Of a stretch of DNA of 64,000 nucleotides, positions 9,603 to 18,285 are shown piece by piece (the first letter of the stretch is position 1; the number at the start of each line of letters is the position of its first letter). Source of the stretch: Nostocales cyanobacterium LEGE 11386. Its GTDB lineage: Bacteria; Cyanobacteriota; Cyanobacteriia; Cyanobacteriales; Nostocaceae. The notes below the pieces were generated by a model. It saw only the letters and a program-made list of their open reading frames with translations, did not search any database and was not told the DNA's origin. The stretch is from the NCBI GenBank assembly GCA_015207155.1, contig JADEXK010000003.1:1-64000 (forward strand), in the 5' to 3' direction. A program made the translations under genes and the position numbers.

Positions 9603-11178
9603 ACCTTAATAACTGCACAAACGTATTACTCACTGTATTATCTTTAGTATCAGCAGCATATTGAATCAATGCTTCTCGCAGTTCCTTGGCTGCATCTAAC
9701 GGTAATAAAGTCGCTAATAAAAAATAAACCCCACGAAATCGCGGGTCACTCATTCTCTCAACTAATAATCTTTCTGTTGCATCATTTTCGCCAATAAAAT
9801 TCTGTACCAAGAAGAAATCCATAATTTTATCGTGGCGGAAGTACCATTCTTGCTTGGCTTCTTCTTTTTCTTTCCACTGACGGCTGACTACCATTTTGTA
9901 TTTCTCATCTGCCAGAGACATAACAACTTGGTAAAATTCATCCACAGGTAAAGCTTGTTTGTCTTGCAGTCGCATTTCATACACTGCGGCTGAGAATTTC
10001 TTTAAAGGAAATTCCTGATTCCACTCTTTGAGGTATTCTGCTGCTATTAAGTTATATTGTTCTTCTTGCAGATGAAACAAGTTAGGATTTTTACCTTGTG
10101 ATATCATCAGGGCTACCACAGTTAAATCCATTGGATTAGAAAGGATTCGGTAAGCAGCGTCTAACTCTTCTTTTGATTGCTGAGAACTGAGGGCTTCTGT
10201 GAGGTAATTAATACAAGCTGTTTTGTAATCATCACCTTGAACTTGGGCATCTGGGGGTAGTTGCAGCTGACGGGAAAGCAAAAATTCTTCTACTTGTGGT
10301 TTTTCTAAGGGCTGTAATTTATATATCTTGGCTGTTGAGGGTGGTGTCCACTCTAGGGGCTGGGTAGTCATAATAATGTTGCCCCGGAAATAGCTTTCTA
10401 CAAAGTGGGTGATTTTTGCCCGTGTTTCGGCGGTGACTTCGTTGAGTCCATCGATACAGATATCTAAAGCGCCACTGTAAATTAAGTTTTTTAGGAAATC
10501 CGCATCTTGGGCTTGACCGTGTAATTTATCTTGAATTGCTTCAATTACGCCTTTAGCACATTTCTGGGCGGGGAGGTAAACGACAATGCGCTGGGAGTTT
10601 TGCAGCAGATGACGAAGAAACATTGACTTACCCAAACCAGATTCACCTTCCAAGATCATTTGTCCTTGAATACTGGGTAATGCCTGGTTAATAGGGAGAA
10701 TTTCTCCTGAACCGGGAATTTTGACTCTGGACTCTGGAAAGTATGATTGGTGATTAAAATTATCTAACCTGGCATCGGCTAATAAGGAAGGTTTAAAGGG
10801 TTCAAATAATTTGCCACGAAATGGAGGAAACCAGGTGAGGAGAAAGCCGACATAGCCAATACCGCCAATACGTCTGACCCACGGATTCCAGAAGAAGATG
10901 GCTTGGACTTGGGGAAATTTAGGGTAGGCAAAAATGAGGGCTAACCAAAAGACAGCGTGAGAGATGATAGTTATTCTGGCGTTGAAAAACCACTGCCAAC
11001 CTTTGAGGTTAACTATAAGAGCGGCTAAGGTCCCGTTAATCTGCCAATTTTGGGGTTGGGGTTTGGGTTTTTCTCTAGCACTTACCCAAGGCAGCGAAAG
11101 GAAGATAGTTAAAAGTAGGGTAAGACAGAAAAGGCAAAATAAAGATAGCTTTTTGGTGCGTATGGGTAGGGTAAGCAT
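9595..11178 (-). CDS. Membrane-anchored STAND (NACHT-like) NTPase
   Basis: The 527-residue protein starts with a signal-like hydrophobic helix (FCLFCLTLLLTIFLSLPW). Two further membrane segments follow near residues 70-85 and 105-115. The NTPase has Walker A GESGLGKS and a NACHT-type Walker B DICIDGLNEV. An alpha-helical C-terminal region follows with no clear sensor repeats. This layout suggests a signalling ATPase facing the cytosol. Compared with larger STAND proteins, the sensor part looks short. Its 5' end lies beside a truncated antitoxin gene, which points to a rearrangement here. Confidence 0.75.
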   Translation of the reverse strand: MLTLPIRTKKLSLFCLFCLTLLLTIFLSLPWVSAREKPKPQPQNWQINGTLAALIVNLKGWQWFFNARITIISHAVFWLALIFAYPKFPQVQAIFFWNPWVRRIGGIGYVGFLLTWFPPFRGKLFEPFKPSLLADARLDNFNHQSYFPESRVKIPGSGEILPINQALPSIQGQMILEGESGLGKSMFLRHLLQNSQRIVVYLPAQKCAKGVIEAIQDKLHGQAQDADFLKNLIYSGALDICIDGLNEVTAETRAKITHFVESYFRGNIIMTTQPLEWTPPSTAKIYKLQPLEKPQVEEFLLSRQLQLPPDAQVQGDDYKTACINYLTEALSSQQSKEELDAAYRILSNPMDLTVVALMISQGKNPNLFHLQEEQYNLIAAEYLKEWNQEFPLKKFSAAVYEMRLQDKQALPVDEFYQVVMSLADEKYKMVVSRQWKEKEEAKQEWYFRHDKIMDFFLVQNFIGENDATERLLVERMSDPRFRGVYFLLATLLPLDAAKELREALIQYAADTKDNTVSNTFVQLLRSR

Positions 11179-11191
11179 AATTTGGGACAGG

Positions 11192-11353
11192 ATGACAGAT
11201 TACACGCATTTAGGTGAAATATCACAAGCTAAAGCAGCAGAAATTGCAGGATTAACTCGTACTGAATTTATTCATGCCTTATCACGATACCAAGTAGATT
11301 TTATGCAATATACCGCCCAAGAGTTAGCTGATGAACTAGCAAATGTCGATTAA
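11192..11353 (+). pseudogene. Truncated UPF0175-family antitoxin (C-terminal half)
   Basis: The frame encodes LGEISQAKAAEIAGLTRTEF and AQELADELAN, which match the C-terminal HTH-like half of UPF0175 antitoxins. The usual N-terminal half (about 35 residues) is missing; the upstream DNA instead belongs to the STAND gene on the other strand. It overlaps the next gene fragment by 11 bases, as in intact antitoxin-toxin pairs. It is probably non-functional, although a short product from the ATG at 11192 is possible. Confidence 0.6.
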
Positions 11354-11579
11354 TCATGTAATTATTAATTCTTCACCGTTGATTGTGCTTTTGAAAAGTC
11401 AACAAGCCCAATTAATTCCACAATTATTCACAGAAATTTTAGTGCCATCAGGTGTTTTTGAAGAAGTCACTATAAAAGATGACGTTGCATCAAAACAATT
11501 ACCGAGTGTCTCTTGGATAGAAATAGTAGAAGTTAATACTATTGCGCCTGAAGTAGCAGCTTGGGATTTGGGAAACTGA
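11343..11579 (+). pseudogene. Truncated DUF3368 (PIN-like) toxin
   Basis: The N-terminal part is clear: VIINSSPLIVLLKSQQ, then LVPSGVFEEV and VAAWDLG. DUF3368 proteins are PIN-like nucleases of about 150 residues. This one stops at residue 78, exactly where the conserved LGxGE segment should begin, so most of the active-site region is lost. Together with the preceding UPF0175 fragment it is a decayed toxin-antitoxin pair. Confidence 0.65.
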
Positions 11580-11584
11580 ATAAA

Positions 11585-11633
11585 TGTCGGCAAGGTAAAC
11601 TGTGGGAGTTGACTGATAAATTTGAGTTACGCA
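11585..11633. repeat. Direct repeat, copy A (49 bp)
   Basis: This segment matches 12608-12656 with about five substitutions. In one plus frame both copies read CRQGKLW(E/K)LTDK. They look like fragments of one lost gene duplicated around the HNH pair. In copy A the frame continues to a stop near 11685. Confidence 0.8.
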
Positions 11634-11717
11634 TTGAAAATGATGGTTGGTATTTAGCTAGAACTAAAACGTCTAAAATCAATTAGGCTATATAATGACA
11701 GACTAAAGTTTATAAAT

Positions 11718-12080
11718 ATGCAAGTAACCTTCGACTTACCTGATGAAGTTGTTGCTCAACTAAACCTTTTTGAAGATAAATTGCCTCAAATCCTAGAGTT
11801 GGGCTTGAGAGAACTAAATGCTGTTACTCAAGTGGGATTTTCAGGATTAGCCGAAGTTTTAGAATTTTTGGCAAGTCTCCCCACACCTGAAGCGATTATT
11901 GCTCTACGCCCCTCTGAAACTCTACAAACTCAGATCACTGATTTACTAGAAAAAAACCGGACGGTAGGTTTAACTCCTGCGGAAGAGCAGTTATGGCAAG
12001 GGTATCAATATTTGGAGCATATTGTCAGAATGGCTAAGGCTAGAGCTTTCTTAAAACTTAAGGAAACTCAACCTGAATGA
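11718..12080 (+). CDS. Conserved small protein paired with HNH nuclease
   Basis: The 120-residue protein begins MQVTFDLPDEVVAQL and is rich in helix-forming residues. I do not recognise a named domain. The opening beta strand (VTFDLPDE) resembles DNA-binding antitoxin-like starts, but that is only a hint. Its stop overlaps the ATG of the HNH gene (ATGA), so the two are translationally coupled. In cyanobacteria, similar small proteins often precede HNH genes. Confidence 0.7.
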   Translation: MQVTFDLPDEVVAQLNLFEDKLPQILELGLRELNAVTQVGFSGLAEVLEFLASLPTPEAIIALRPSETLQTQITDLLEKNRTVGLTPAEEQLWQGYQYLEHIVRMAKARAFLKLKETQPE

Positions 12081-12505
12081 GCAAAACTTACATTAGTGCA
12101 GCTTTTCGACAACAGGTTTACAAAAGAGCCAGAGGGTATTGTGAATATTGCTTAATCCCCAATATTGCTACTTTTGCTCCTCACGAAATTGACCACATTA
12201 TTGCCGAAAAGCACGGTGGATTGACAGAATCAGAAAACTTAGCCCTTGCTTGCACCTTATGTAATAAATATAAAGGTAGTGATTTAGCTTCTATCGATCC
12301 TGAGACGGGTAACATCTCTACCTTGTACCATCCTCGCCAAGATCTATGGCACGAGCATTTTCAAATAAAAGGTGCTGAATTTATTGCCTTGACTGCAAAA
12401 GGTCGTGTCACAATTCGCTTATTACAGTTAAATCGTCAAGATAGAATTGAAGAGCGTCAGCTTTTGCTACAGTCAGGTGTATTAGATTTATCGCAGCTTT
12501 CATAG
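12077..12505 (+). CDS. HNH endonuclease
   Basis: The 142-residue protein has a zinc-type HNH fold. CEYC lies near residue 24, the core is HEIDHIIAEKHGG, and ENLALACTLCNKYKG contains the asparagine, the second Cys pair and the basic end. HNH domains cut DNA in restriction, intron homing or repair. The small free-standing form with a coupled upstream protein is a common cyanobacterial arrangement of unknown role. The start overlaps the upstream gene by 4 bases. Confidence 0.85.
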   Translation: MSKTYISAAFRQQVYKRARGYCEYCLIPNIATFAPHEIDHIIAEKHGGLTESENLALACTLCNKYKGSDLASIDPETGNISTLYHPRQDLWHEHFQIKGAEFIALTAKGRVTIRLLQLNRQDRIEERQLLLQSGVLDLSQLS

Positions 12506-12607
12506 ATGATGACGAAATTAATTCTTTACGTCTTTGTATAAGATAATTCTTTTTAAACACAAAGTAGCGCAACCCCAAATAACTGTCGCCCATAGCATAT
12601 GTCAGGC

Positions 12608-12656
12608 TGCCGACAAGGTAAACTGTGGAAGTTGACTGATAAAGTTGAGCTACGCA
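12608..12656. repeat. Direct repeat, copy B (49 bp), in the glyS leader
   Basis: This is the partner of 11585-11633. Copy B ends 18 bases before the glyS start codon, so it forms part of the glyS 5' leader and may have displaced the ancestral leader. Confidence 0.8.
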
Positions 12657-12674
12657 AAGTTAAAATATAGTCCT

Positions 12675-14828
12675 ATGGCTGCGTTTTTATTAGAAGTTGG
12701 TACAGAAGAATTACCCGCAAGTTTTCTTCGTGATGCCATAGTACAATGGCGATCGCGCATTCCCCAAAGTCTCGAAGCCAATAGTCTCACCAGCACTTCT
12801 GTGGAGGTTTACGGTACTCCCCGGCGGTTGGCGGTACTCATCACAGGTCTTCCCTCCCAGCAACCAGACAGAGAAGAAGAAATTAAGGGGCCTCCCGCCC
12901 AAGCTGCTTTTAAGGATGGTCAGCCGACACCAGCCGCTACAGGTTTTGCTAGAAGACAAGGTGTAGAATTGGCAGCTTTGGAAATTCGCCCCACAGATAA
13001 GGGAGATTTTGTTTTTGTCAAGAAAAATATTGCTGGTCGTCCGGTGGCGGATATCTTAACAGAACTAGTACCGCAGTGGATTTCTGGTTTAGAAGGTAAA
13101 CGGTTAATGCGCTGGGGTGATGGCGATGTGCGGTTTTCTCGCCCCATTCGCTGGCTGGTGGCTTTGTTAGATGATACAGTTTTACCCATTGAATTGGTCA
13201 ACGGATCTGAGATAATTACAAGCGATCGCATTACCTACGCTCATCGGGTGTTACATCCCGAATCTGTAACTATTGCCCAAGCTACAGATTATGTGGAAAC
13301 TCTGCGCTCTGCTTATGTGATCGTTGACCAGGAAGCACGGGCTAAGATTATTCAAGAGCAAGTCCAAGCCGCAGCCCAAAAATCTGGCGGTTCTACAGTA
13401 ATTTACCCAGATTTATTAGAAGAAGTCACCAATTTAGTAGAATATCCTTCCGCAGTGGTTGGTAATTTTGAACCAGAATTTTTACAGTTACCCACGGAAG
13501 TAATTACCGAAGTGATGGTAACTCACCAGCGTTATTTTCCGGTATTTAAAGAAGGTAGTTTTCAGCAAGAATTATTGCCTCATTTCATCACAGTTTCTAA
13601 CGGCGACCCCAGTAAATCGGATATTATCGCTGTAGGTAACGAAAGGGTAATTAGGGCTAGATTAGCTGATGGGCAATTTTTCTACAAATCTGATTTAGCT
13701 AAACCTTTAGAAAGCTTTTTACCACAGTTAGAAACGGTTACTTTCCAAGAAGAATTAGGTTCGGTTCGTACCAAGGTAGATAGAATTGTCAAAATTGCTG
13801 ATTATATTAGTGGTCAATTACAATTAGCAGAAAATCAACGCCAAAAAAATCAACGCGCGGCTTTATTATGTAAAGCTGATTTAGTTAGCCAAATGGTGTA
13901 TGAATTCCCAGAATTGCAAGGAATTATGGGTGAAAAATATGCCTTGGCTAGTGGTGAAGAGCCAGAAGTTGCTAGAGCTATTTTTGAACATTATTTACCC
14001 ACAGGTGCAGGTGGTGATTTACCAGCCACCCTCACAGGTCAAGTTGTGGGTTTAGCAGATAGATTAGATACCTTAGTCAGTATCTTTGGCGTAGGTTTAA
14101 TTCCCACTGGTTCTTCAGACCCCTTTGCTTTGCGTCGGGCTGCCAATGCGGTAATTAATATTACGTGGTTTGCCAATTTGCAGATTAATTTATCGCAGTT
14201 ATTAATGCAGATAGCTGGAGATTTTGCCGCAACTTATAACAAAGACCAGAATGCTTTAACCACAACCTTGCAAGAATTTTTCTTACAACGTATCCGCACC
14301 TTACTACAAGACGAAAAACAAATTGACTATGACTTAGTAAACGCCGTCTTGGGAGAAAATGACCCAGAATACACAGAACGGGCGTTACAAGATTTGCTAG
14401 ATGTGCGCGATCGCGCCTTATATCTGCAAGAAATTCGCCGTGATGGTACTCTAGATAAAATCTACGAAACCGTCAACCGTTCCACCAGACTAGCAGCCCA
14501 AGGTGATTTGGACTTCCAGCAGTTGGAACCCACAAGTTTAATTCAGCCAGAATTATTCCAAAAGTCCTCCGAATCAGCATTTTACAACGCCTTAGTAGAA
14601 TTAGTACCACAAACTCAGGAGGCACAGCGATCGCGTAATTATCAACTGTTGATAGCAGCATTAGAAAATATTGCTCCTACCGTTAGTAACTTCTTCGATG
14701 GCGAAGATAGCGTTTTAGTCATGGACCCCAATCCAGACATCAAACGCAATCGGCTACACTTACTAGGATTACTGCGGAATCATGCCCGTGTGTTGGCTGA
14801 TTTTGGTGCCATTGTCAAAAATCTGTAG
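12675..14828 (+). CDS. glyS: Glycyl-tRNA synthetase beta subunit
   Basis: The 717-residue protein begins [18 protein letters not shown], the standard start of GlyS; a frame extending 10 codons upstream is not needed. Typical segments are LIEPVAF-region equivalents [55 protein letters not shown] and [13 protein letters not shown]. The beta subunit forms an alpha2beta2 enzyme with GlyQ and binds tRNA-Gly. GlyQ is not in the window; alpha and beta genes are usually separate in cyanobacteria. Its leader contains the duplicated 49-bp relic. murD follows closely on the same strand. Confidence 0.97.
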   Translation: MAAFLLEVGTEELPASFLRDAIVQWRSRIPQSLEANSLTSTSVEVYGTPRRLAVLITGLPSQQPDREEEIKGPPAQAAFKDGQPTPAATGFARRQGVELAALEIRPTDKGDFVFVKKNIAGRPVADILTELVPQWISGLEGKRLMRWGDGDVRFSRPIRWLVALLDDTVLPIELVNGSEIITSDRITYAHRVLHPESVTIAQATDYVETLRSAYVIVDQEARAKIIQEQVQAAAQKSGGSTVIYPDLLEEVTNLVEYPSAVVGNFEPEFLQLPTEVITEVMVTHQRYFPVFKEGSFQQELLPHFITVSNGDPSKSDIIAVGNERVIRARLADGQFFYKSDLAKPLESFLPQLETVTFQEELGSVRTKVDRIVKIADYISGQLQLAENQRQKNQRAALLCKADLVSQMVYEFPELQGIMGEKYALASGEEPEVARAIFEHYLPTGAGGDLPATLTGQVVGLADRLDTLVSIFGVGLIPTGSSDPFALRRAANAVINITWFANLQINLSQLLMQIAGDFAATYNKDQNALTTTLQEFFLQRIRTLLQDEKQIDYDLVNAVLGENDPEYTERALQDLLDVRDRALYLQEIRRDGTLDKIYETVNRSTRLAAQGDLDFQQLEPTSLIQPELFQKSSESAFYNALVELVPQTQEAQRSRNYQLLIAALENIAPTVSNFFDGEDSVLVMDPNPDIKRNRLHLLGLLRNHARVLADFGAIVKNL

Positions 14829-14911
14829 CCTAAAGCAACAAAAGGTGGTGTAATTTTTGCCAATAAGCGTTAGGATAATGAGTGCTTAACCAGGGATCTC
14901 TGCTACAGTCT

Positions 14912-16282
14912 ATGCCTAGAGCTTCAGTAATTGGATTGGGAAAGTCCGGTGTTGCTACGGCGAGATTGTTGAAACGGGAAGGTTGGGAGGTAGTGCTGAG
15001 TGATAGTAACACCTCCCCTGCCCTCCTCGAACAACAACAAGCACTCGCTACCGAGCAAATAACTGTAAAATTGGGGCATTCCCCCGATTTGAATGGCAGT
15101 GATTTACCTGATTTAATTGTTGTTAGTCCTGGTGTCCCTTGGGATATTCCCTTGTTAGTTAAGGCGCGAGAACTAGGTATTGAAACTATTGGAGAAATGG
15201 AACTTGCTTGGCGACACATGCAAGCTTCCCCTTGGGTAGGTATTACTGGCACTAATGGCAAAACTACCACCACAGCATTAATTGCCGCCATATTTCAAGC
15301 AGCCGGATTGAATGCCCCGGCCTGTGGTAATATCGGTTACGCTGCCTGTGAAGTTGCCCTAGAGGAAAAACTTCCAGACTGGGTAATCGCAGAAATTAGT
15401 AGTTATCAAATAGAATCTTCGGTAACTTTGTCCCCTCGCATCGGTATTTGGACAACTTTTACCCCAGACCACTTACCACGCCACAAAACATTAGAGAATT
15501 ATTACAACATCAAAGCCAAATTATTACGGCAGTCGCATTTCCAAGTATTTAATGGTGATGACCCTTATTTAAACAAAATGGGTGTCAGTCATTGGCCTGA
15601 TGCTTACTGGACAAGTGTCAAAGGTAAAGAATTTTTAGTTGGAGAACAAGGCTGTTATATTGAAGACGGTTGGGTGGTAGAAAAATTAAACTCTGCATCT
15701 GAAAAGATTCTTTCCACCTCTGCTTTGCGAATGGTAGGACAACATAACCTACAAAATCTCTTAATGGCGGTTGCAGCTGCGAGATTAGCAGGAATTGAAC
15801 GTGATGCCATTGATACTGCAATTCGGAAATTTTCAGGTGTTCCCCATCGTTTAGAACACATTTGTACTTGGGAAGGTATTGACTTTATTAACGATAGTAA
15901 AGCTACTAACTACGATGCGGCCGAAGTGGGGTTAGTATCCGTAAACAGTCCAGTGATTTTGATTGCTGGTGGCGAAGCTAAACCTGGTGATGATACTGCT
16001 TGGTTAGCCAAAATCCAAGCTAAAGCTGCGGCGGTGTTACTAATTGGTAGTGCAGCACCAGCATTTGCCCAACGTCTGCAAGAGGTGGGTTATGCTAATT
16101 ACGAAATCGTGGAAACGATGGAGAAGGCAGTTCCTCGGTCAGCAGAATTAGCTAAACAATATCAAGCGCCTGTAGTGCTGTTATCCCCAGCTTGTGCAAG
16201 TTTTGACCAGTACCCCAATTTTGAAGTGCGGGGCGATGATTTCCGCAACTTGTGTCTTGCTTGGGTAGGTCAAGCTTTATAA
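14912..16282 (+). CDS. murD: UDP-N-acetylmuramoyl-L-alanine--D-glutamate ligase
   Basis: The protein from ATG 14912 is 456 residues ([15 protein letters not shown]); a GTG at 14882 would add 10 residues. The Mur ligase ATP loop is [15 protein letters not shown], and the other signatures are [20 protein letters not shown] and HNLQN followed by the C-terminal NDSKATN motif. MurD adds D-glutamate to the peptidoglycan precursor in the cytosol. The length fits cyanobacterial MurD. It follows glyS by about 80 bases. No other mur genes are nearby. Confidence 0.96.
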   Translation: MPRASVIGLGKSGVATARLLKREGWEVVLSDSNTSPALLEQQQALATEQITVKLGHSPDLNGSDLPDLIVVSPGVPWDIPLLVKARELGIETIGEMELAWRHMQASPWVGITGTNGKTTTTALIAAIFQAAGLNAPACGNIGYAACEVALEEKLPDWVIAEISSYQIESSVTLSPRIGIWTTFTPDHLPRHKTLENYYNIKAKLLRQSHFQVFNGDDPYLNKMGVSHWPDAYWTSVKGKEFLVGEQGCYIEDGWVVEKLNSASEKILSTSALRMVGQHNLQNLLMAVAAARLAGIERDAIDTAIRKFSGVPHRLEHICTWEGIDFINDSKATNYDAAEVGLVSVNSPVILIAGGEAKPGDDTAWLAKIQAKAAAVLLIGSAAPAFAQRLQEVGYANYEIVETMEKAVPRSAELAKQYQAPVVLLSPACASFDQYPNFEVRGDDFRNLCLAWVGQAL

Positions 16283-16290
16283 AAATAATT

Positions 16291-16424
16291 GTTTTGCTGA
16301 TTAATAATATGAATTTGTTTCGCGCAATCGCTGAAAGCGATCCCGTAGGGTAGGCGCAAAGGCGCAAAGGTACAAAGATAAAGAAAGGTAATTCTGACAT
16401 TTCATACTTTGATTCAGCAACGCC
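16291..16424. mobile_element. MITE-like element with GGCGTTGC-type ends
   Basis: The right end TCAGCAACGCC (16414-16424) mirrors a degenerate left end GTTTTGCTGA (16291-16300). The element is flanked by the direct repeat AAAATAATT (16282-16290 and 16425-16433). Other copies are at 21685, 30797 and 45171. Confidence 0.6.
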
Positions 16425-16530
16425 AAAATAATTATTGTGGGGTGGGCGTCCTCGCCCGCCCAGAACAGAAAGGTGCATAAAAGAACAAAGTACGACTATA
16501 AAGATAAATAAACGTAATTTACCCAGAAAT

Positions 16531-18240
16531 ATGCACATCCACATCTATGCTAAACAGGGAAACACTGCCAAAGTAAAACAAGAAATCACTCATGGTGTAG
16601 ATATTGATTGTCTAGATGAGTATGACTGCCAAACACCATTAATGTATGCAGTGTCTGGCCCTCATGCCAACATTGATATGCTGCGCCTACTCGTAGAAAA
16701 TGGTGCTGATGTCAACGCTGTGGAAGCAACTTATCAAAATACTGTGCTGGGGTTAGCTGTACAATCAGGTAATCTGGAGAAAATTCAATTTTTATTGGAT
16801 GCTGGCGCTGATATTAACTACGAAAAACCTGAAGGTTACGATGTGTTAATCGATGCCATGCATGGGCGAGATATTGCCAAAGACGAAAACTTAATTGCAA
16901 TTATTGATTTATTAATTAAAAAAGGTGCAAAAGTAAACGGTGTTAGCAGCTATGGTGAGTCTGCAATTAGTGTTGCGTCAAATAAAGGCAGATTTGATGC
17001 AGTCAAAATATTATTAACAGCAGGTGCTGACCCAGAACAATTAGCATGGTCAGAATTAATGCACGCTATAGCTTTCGGTAGTTTAGCAGATGTCAAAGCA
17101 TTACTGGAAAAAGGCGCTGCACTATATGAAATCGATGATTGGGAAAGAACTCCTTGGCTATTAAGTCTTCAGGTAGGAGATTTAGCCAAAGCCCAATTAC
17201 TCTTATCATCGGGAGCTAATTTTTATGACTGTGGACGTTGTGGTAAGACACCATTAATGTATGCCATAGAAAACAATCACGTCGAAATGCTTCAATGGTT
17301 AATTGATGAAGGCTGTGATATTGAAGCTACTGATGAATTTGGTACAACTCCATTAATCATAGCAGTAGAATACTCTAATCCTGAGTGTGTGAAAATTTTA
17401 CTAGAAGCTGGTGCTGACGCAAGTAGAAAAAATAGTTGTAATAGCACAGCTATTAATCAAGCCAATAATCTCGAAATTGTCAGAATGCTGCTGGATGCAG
17501 GTGAAGATATAAATGATGTTAATGATGATATACGGCGATTATTAACAGGTGTTAGTAATAGTGACCTACTCCATATATCACAATCACAATATTTAGCAGA
17601 AAAACACCGGCGATTTGGCAAAAGTAATCCAGAACTTATGGAAGTTGATTTCTGGCAAGCAATGGTTAGTACTCGCTTTCCGGCTTGGCAAGCTAAACGT
17701 ACTTTCAATGATACAAATTTTTATAGTCCTCCAGCAGTATGGTGTTTTGATAGATTTGGCAGAACAATTACACGATTGCCTGATGGCAGAATCGTAGAAA
17801 TTGCTGGTGAACATGAAGATGCTTATGACCCTGATTTTTGTATCTATAACGATGTAGTTGTTTATCAAGGTGATGGTAATTTCCAAATTTATGGTTATCC
17901 TAAAGATGTGTTTCCACCAACTGATTTCCATTCGGCAACATTAGTTGGAAAATATATCTACATTATTGGTAATTTAGGATATAACGAGAAAAGAATTTAT
18001 AATCACACGCCAGTTTATCGATTGCATTGTGAGACATTCAAAATAGAAAAAGTTAAAACTTCTGGGGAAAAGCCAGGATGGATTAGTCGCCATAAAGCCT
18101 ATTATCAAGAACCAGCCAAAATCCACATTACTGGTGGTAAAGTTTGTGTCATGGTTGATCAAAAAGAAGAATACTTCGATAATGTAATTAGTTACACATT
18201 AGATTTAACAAATTTCCGTTGGAGTCGGATGAATACTTAA
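16531..18240 (+). CDS. Ankyrin-repeat protein with C-terminal propeller-like domain
   Basis: The protein is 569 residues from ATG 16531 (MHIHIYAKQGNTAKV); the frame extends upstream only through repeat DNA. About ten ankyrin repeats occupy residues 1-360, with recurrent TPLMYAV, LLVENGADVNA, LLLSSGANF and LLEAGADAS segments. The last 200 residues (FDRFGRTITRLPDGRIVEIAG, VYQGDGNFQIYGYP, SATLVGKYIYIIG) look like beta-propeller or kelch-like blades. Ankyrin repeats bind other proteins, so this is probably an adaptor; no enzymatic motif is visible. No signal peptide is present. The caspase-GUN4 gene follows 45 bases later in the same direction and may be co-transcribed. Confidence 0.85.
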   Translation: MHIHIYAKQGNTAKVKQEITHGVDIDCLDEYDCQTPLMYAVSGPHANIDMLRLLVENGADVNAVEATYQNTVLGLAVQSGNLEKIQFLLDAGADINYEKPEGYDVLIDAMHGRDIAKDENLIAIIDLLIKKGAKVNGVSSYGESAISVASNKGRFDAVKILLTAGADPEQLAWSELMHAIAFGSLADVKALLEKGAALYEIDDWERTPWLLSLQVGDLAKAQLLLSSGANFYDCGRCGKTPLMYAIENNHVEMLQWLIDEGCDIEATDEFGTTPLIIAVEYSNPECVKILLEAGADASRKNSCNSTAINQANNLEIVRMLLDAGEDINDVNDDIRRLLTGVSNSDLLHISQSQYLAEKHRRFGKSNPELMEVDFWQAMVSTRFPAWQAKRTFNDTNFYSPPAVWCFDRFGRTITRLPDGRIVEIAGEHEDAYDPDFCIYNDVVVYQGDGNFQIYGYPKDVFPPTDFHSATLVGKYIYIIGNLGYNEKRIYNHTPVYRLHCETFKIEKVKTSGEKPGWISRHKAYYQEPAKIHITGGKVCVMVDQKEEYFDNVISYTLDLTNFRWSRMNT

Positions 18241-18285
18241 TTTTAACTGACAACAGAGGCATATTCAATACTCAACACTTTTAAA

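Noticed and set aside
10964..11353. A 129-residue plus-strand protein
   Set aside because: Its first half lies opposite the STAND gene. Only the last 50 or so residues match a family (UPF0175), so it is a truncated antitoxin.
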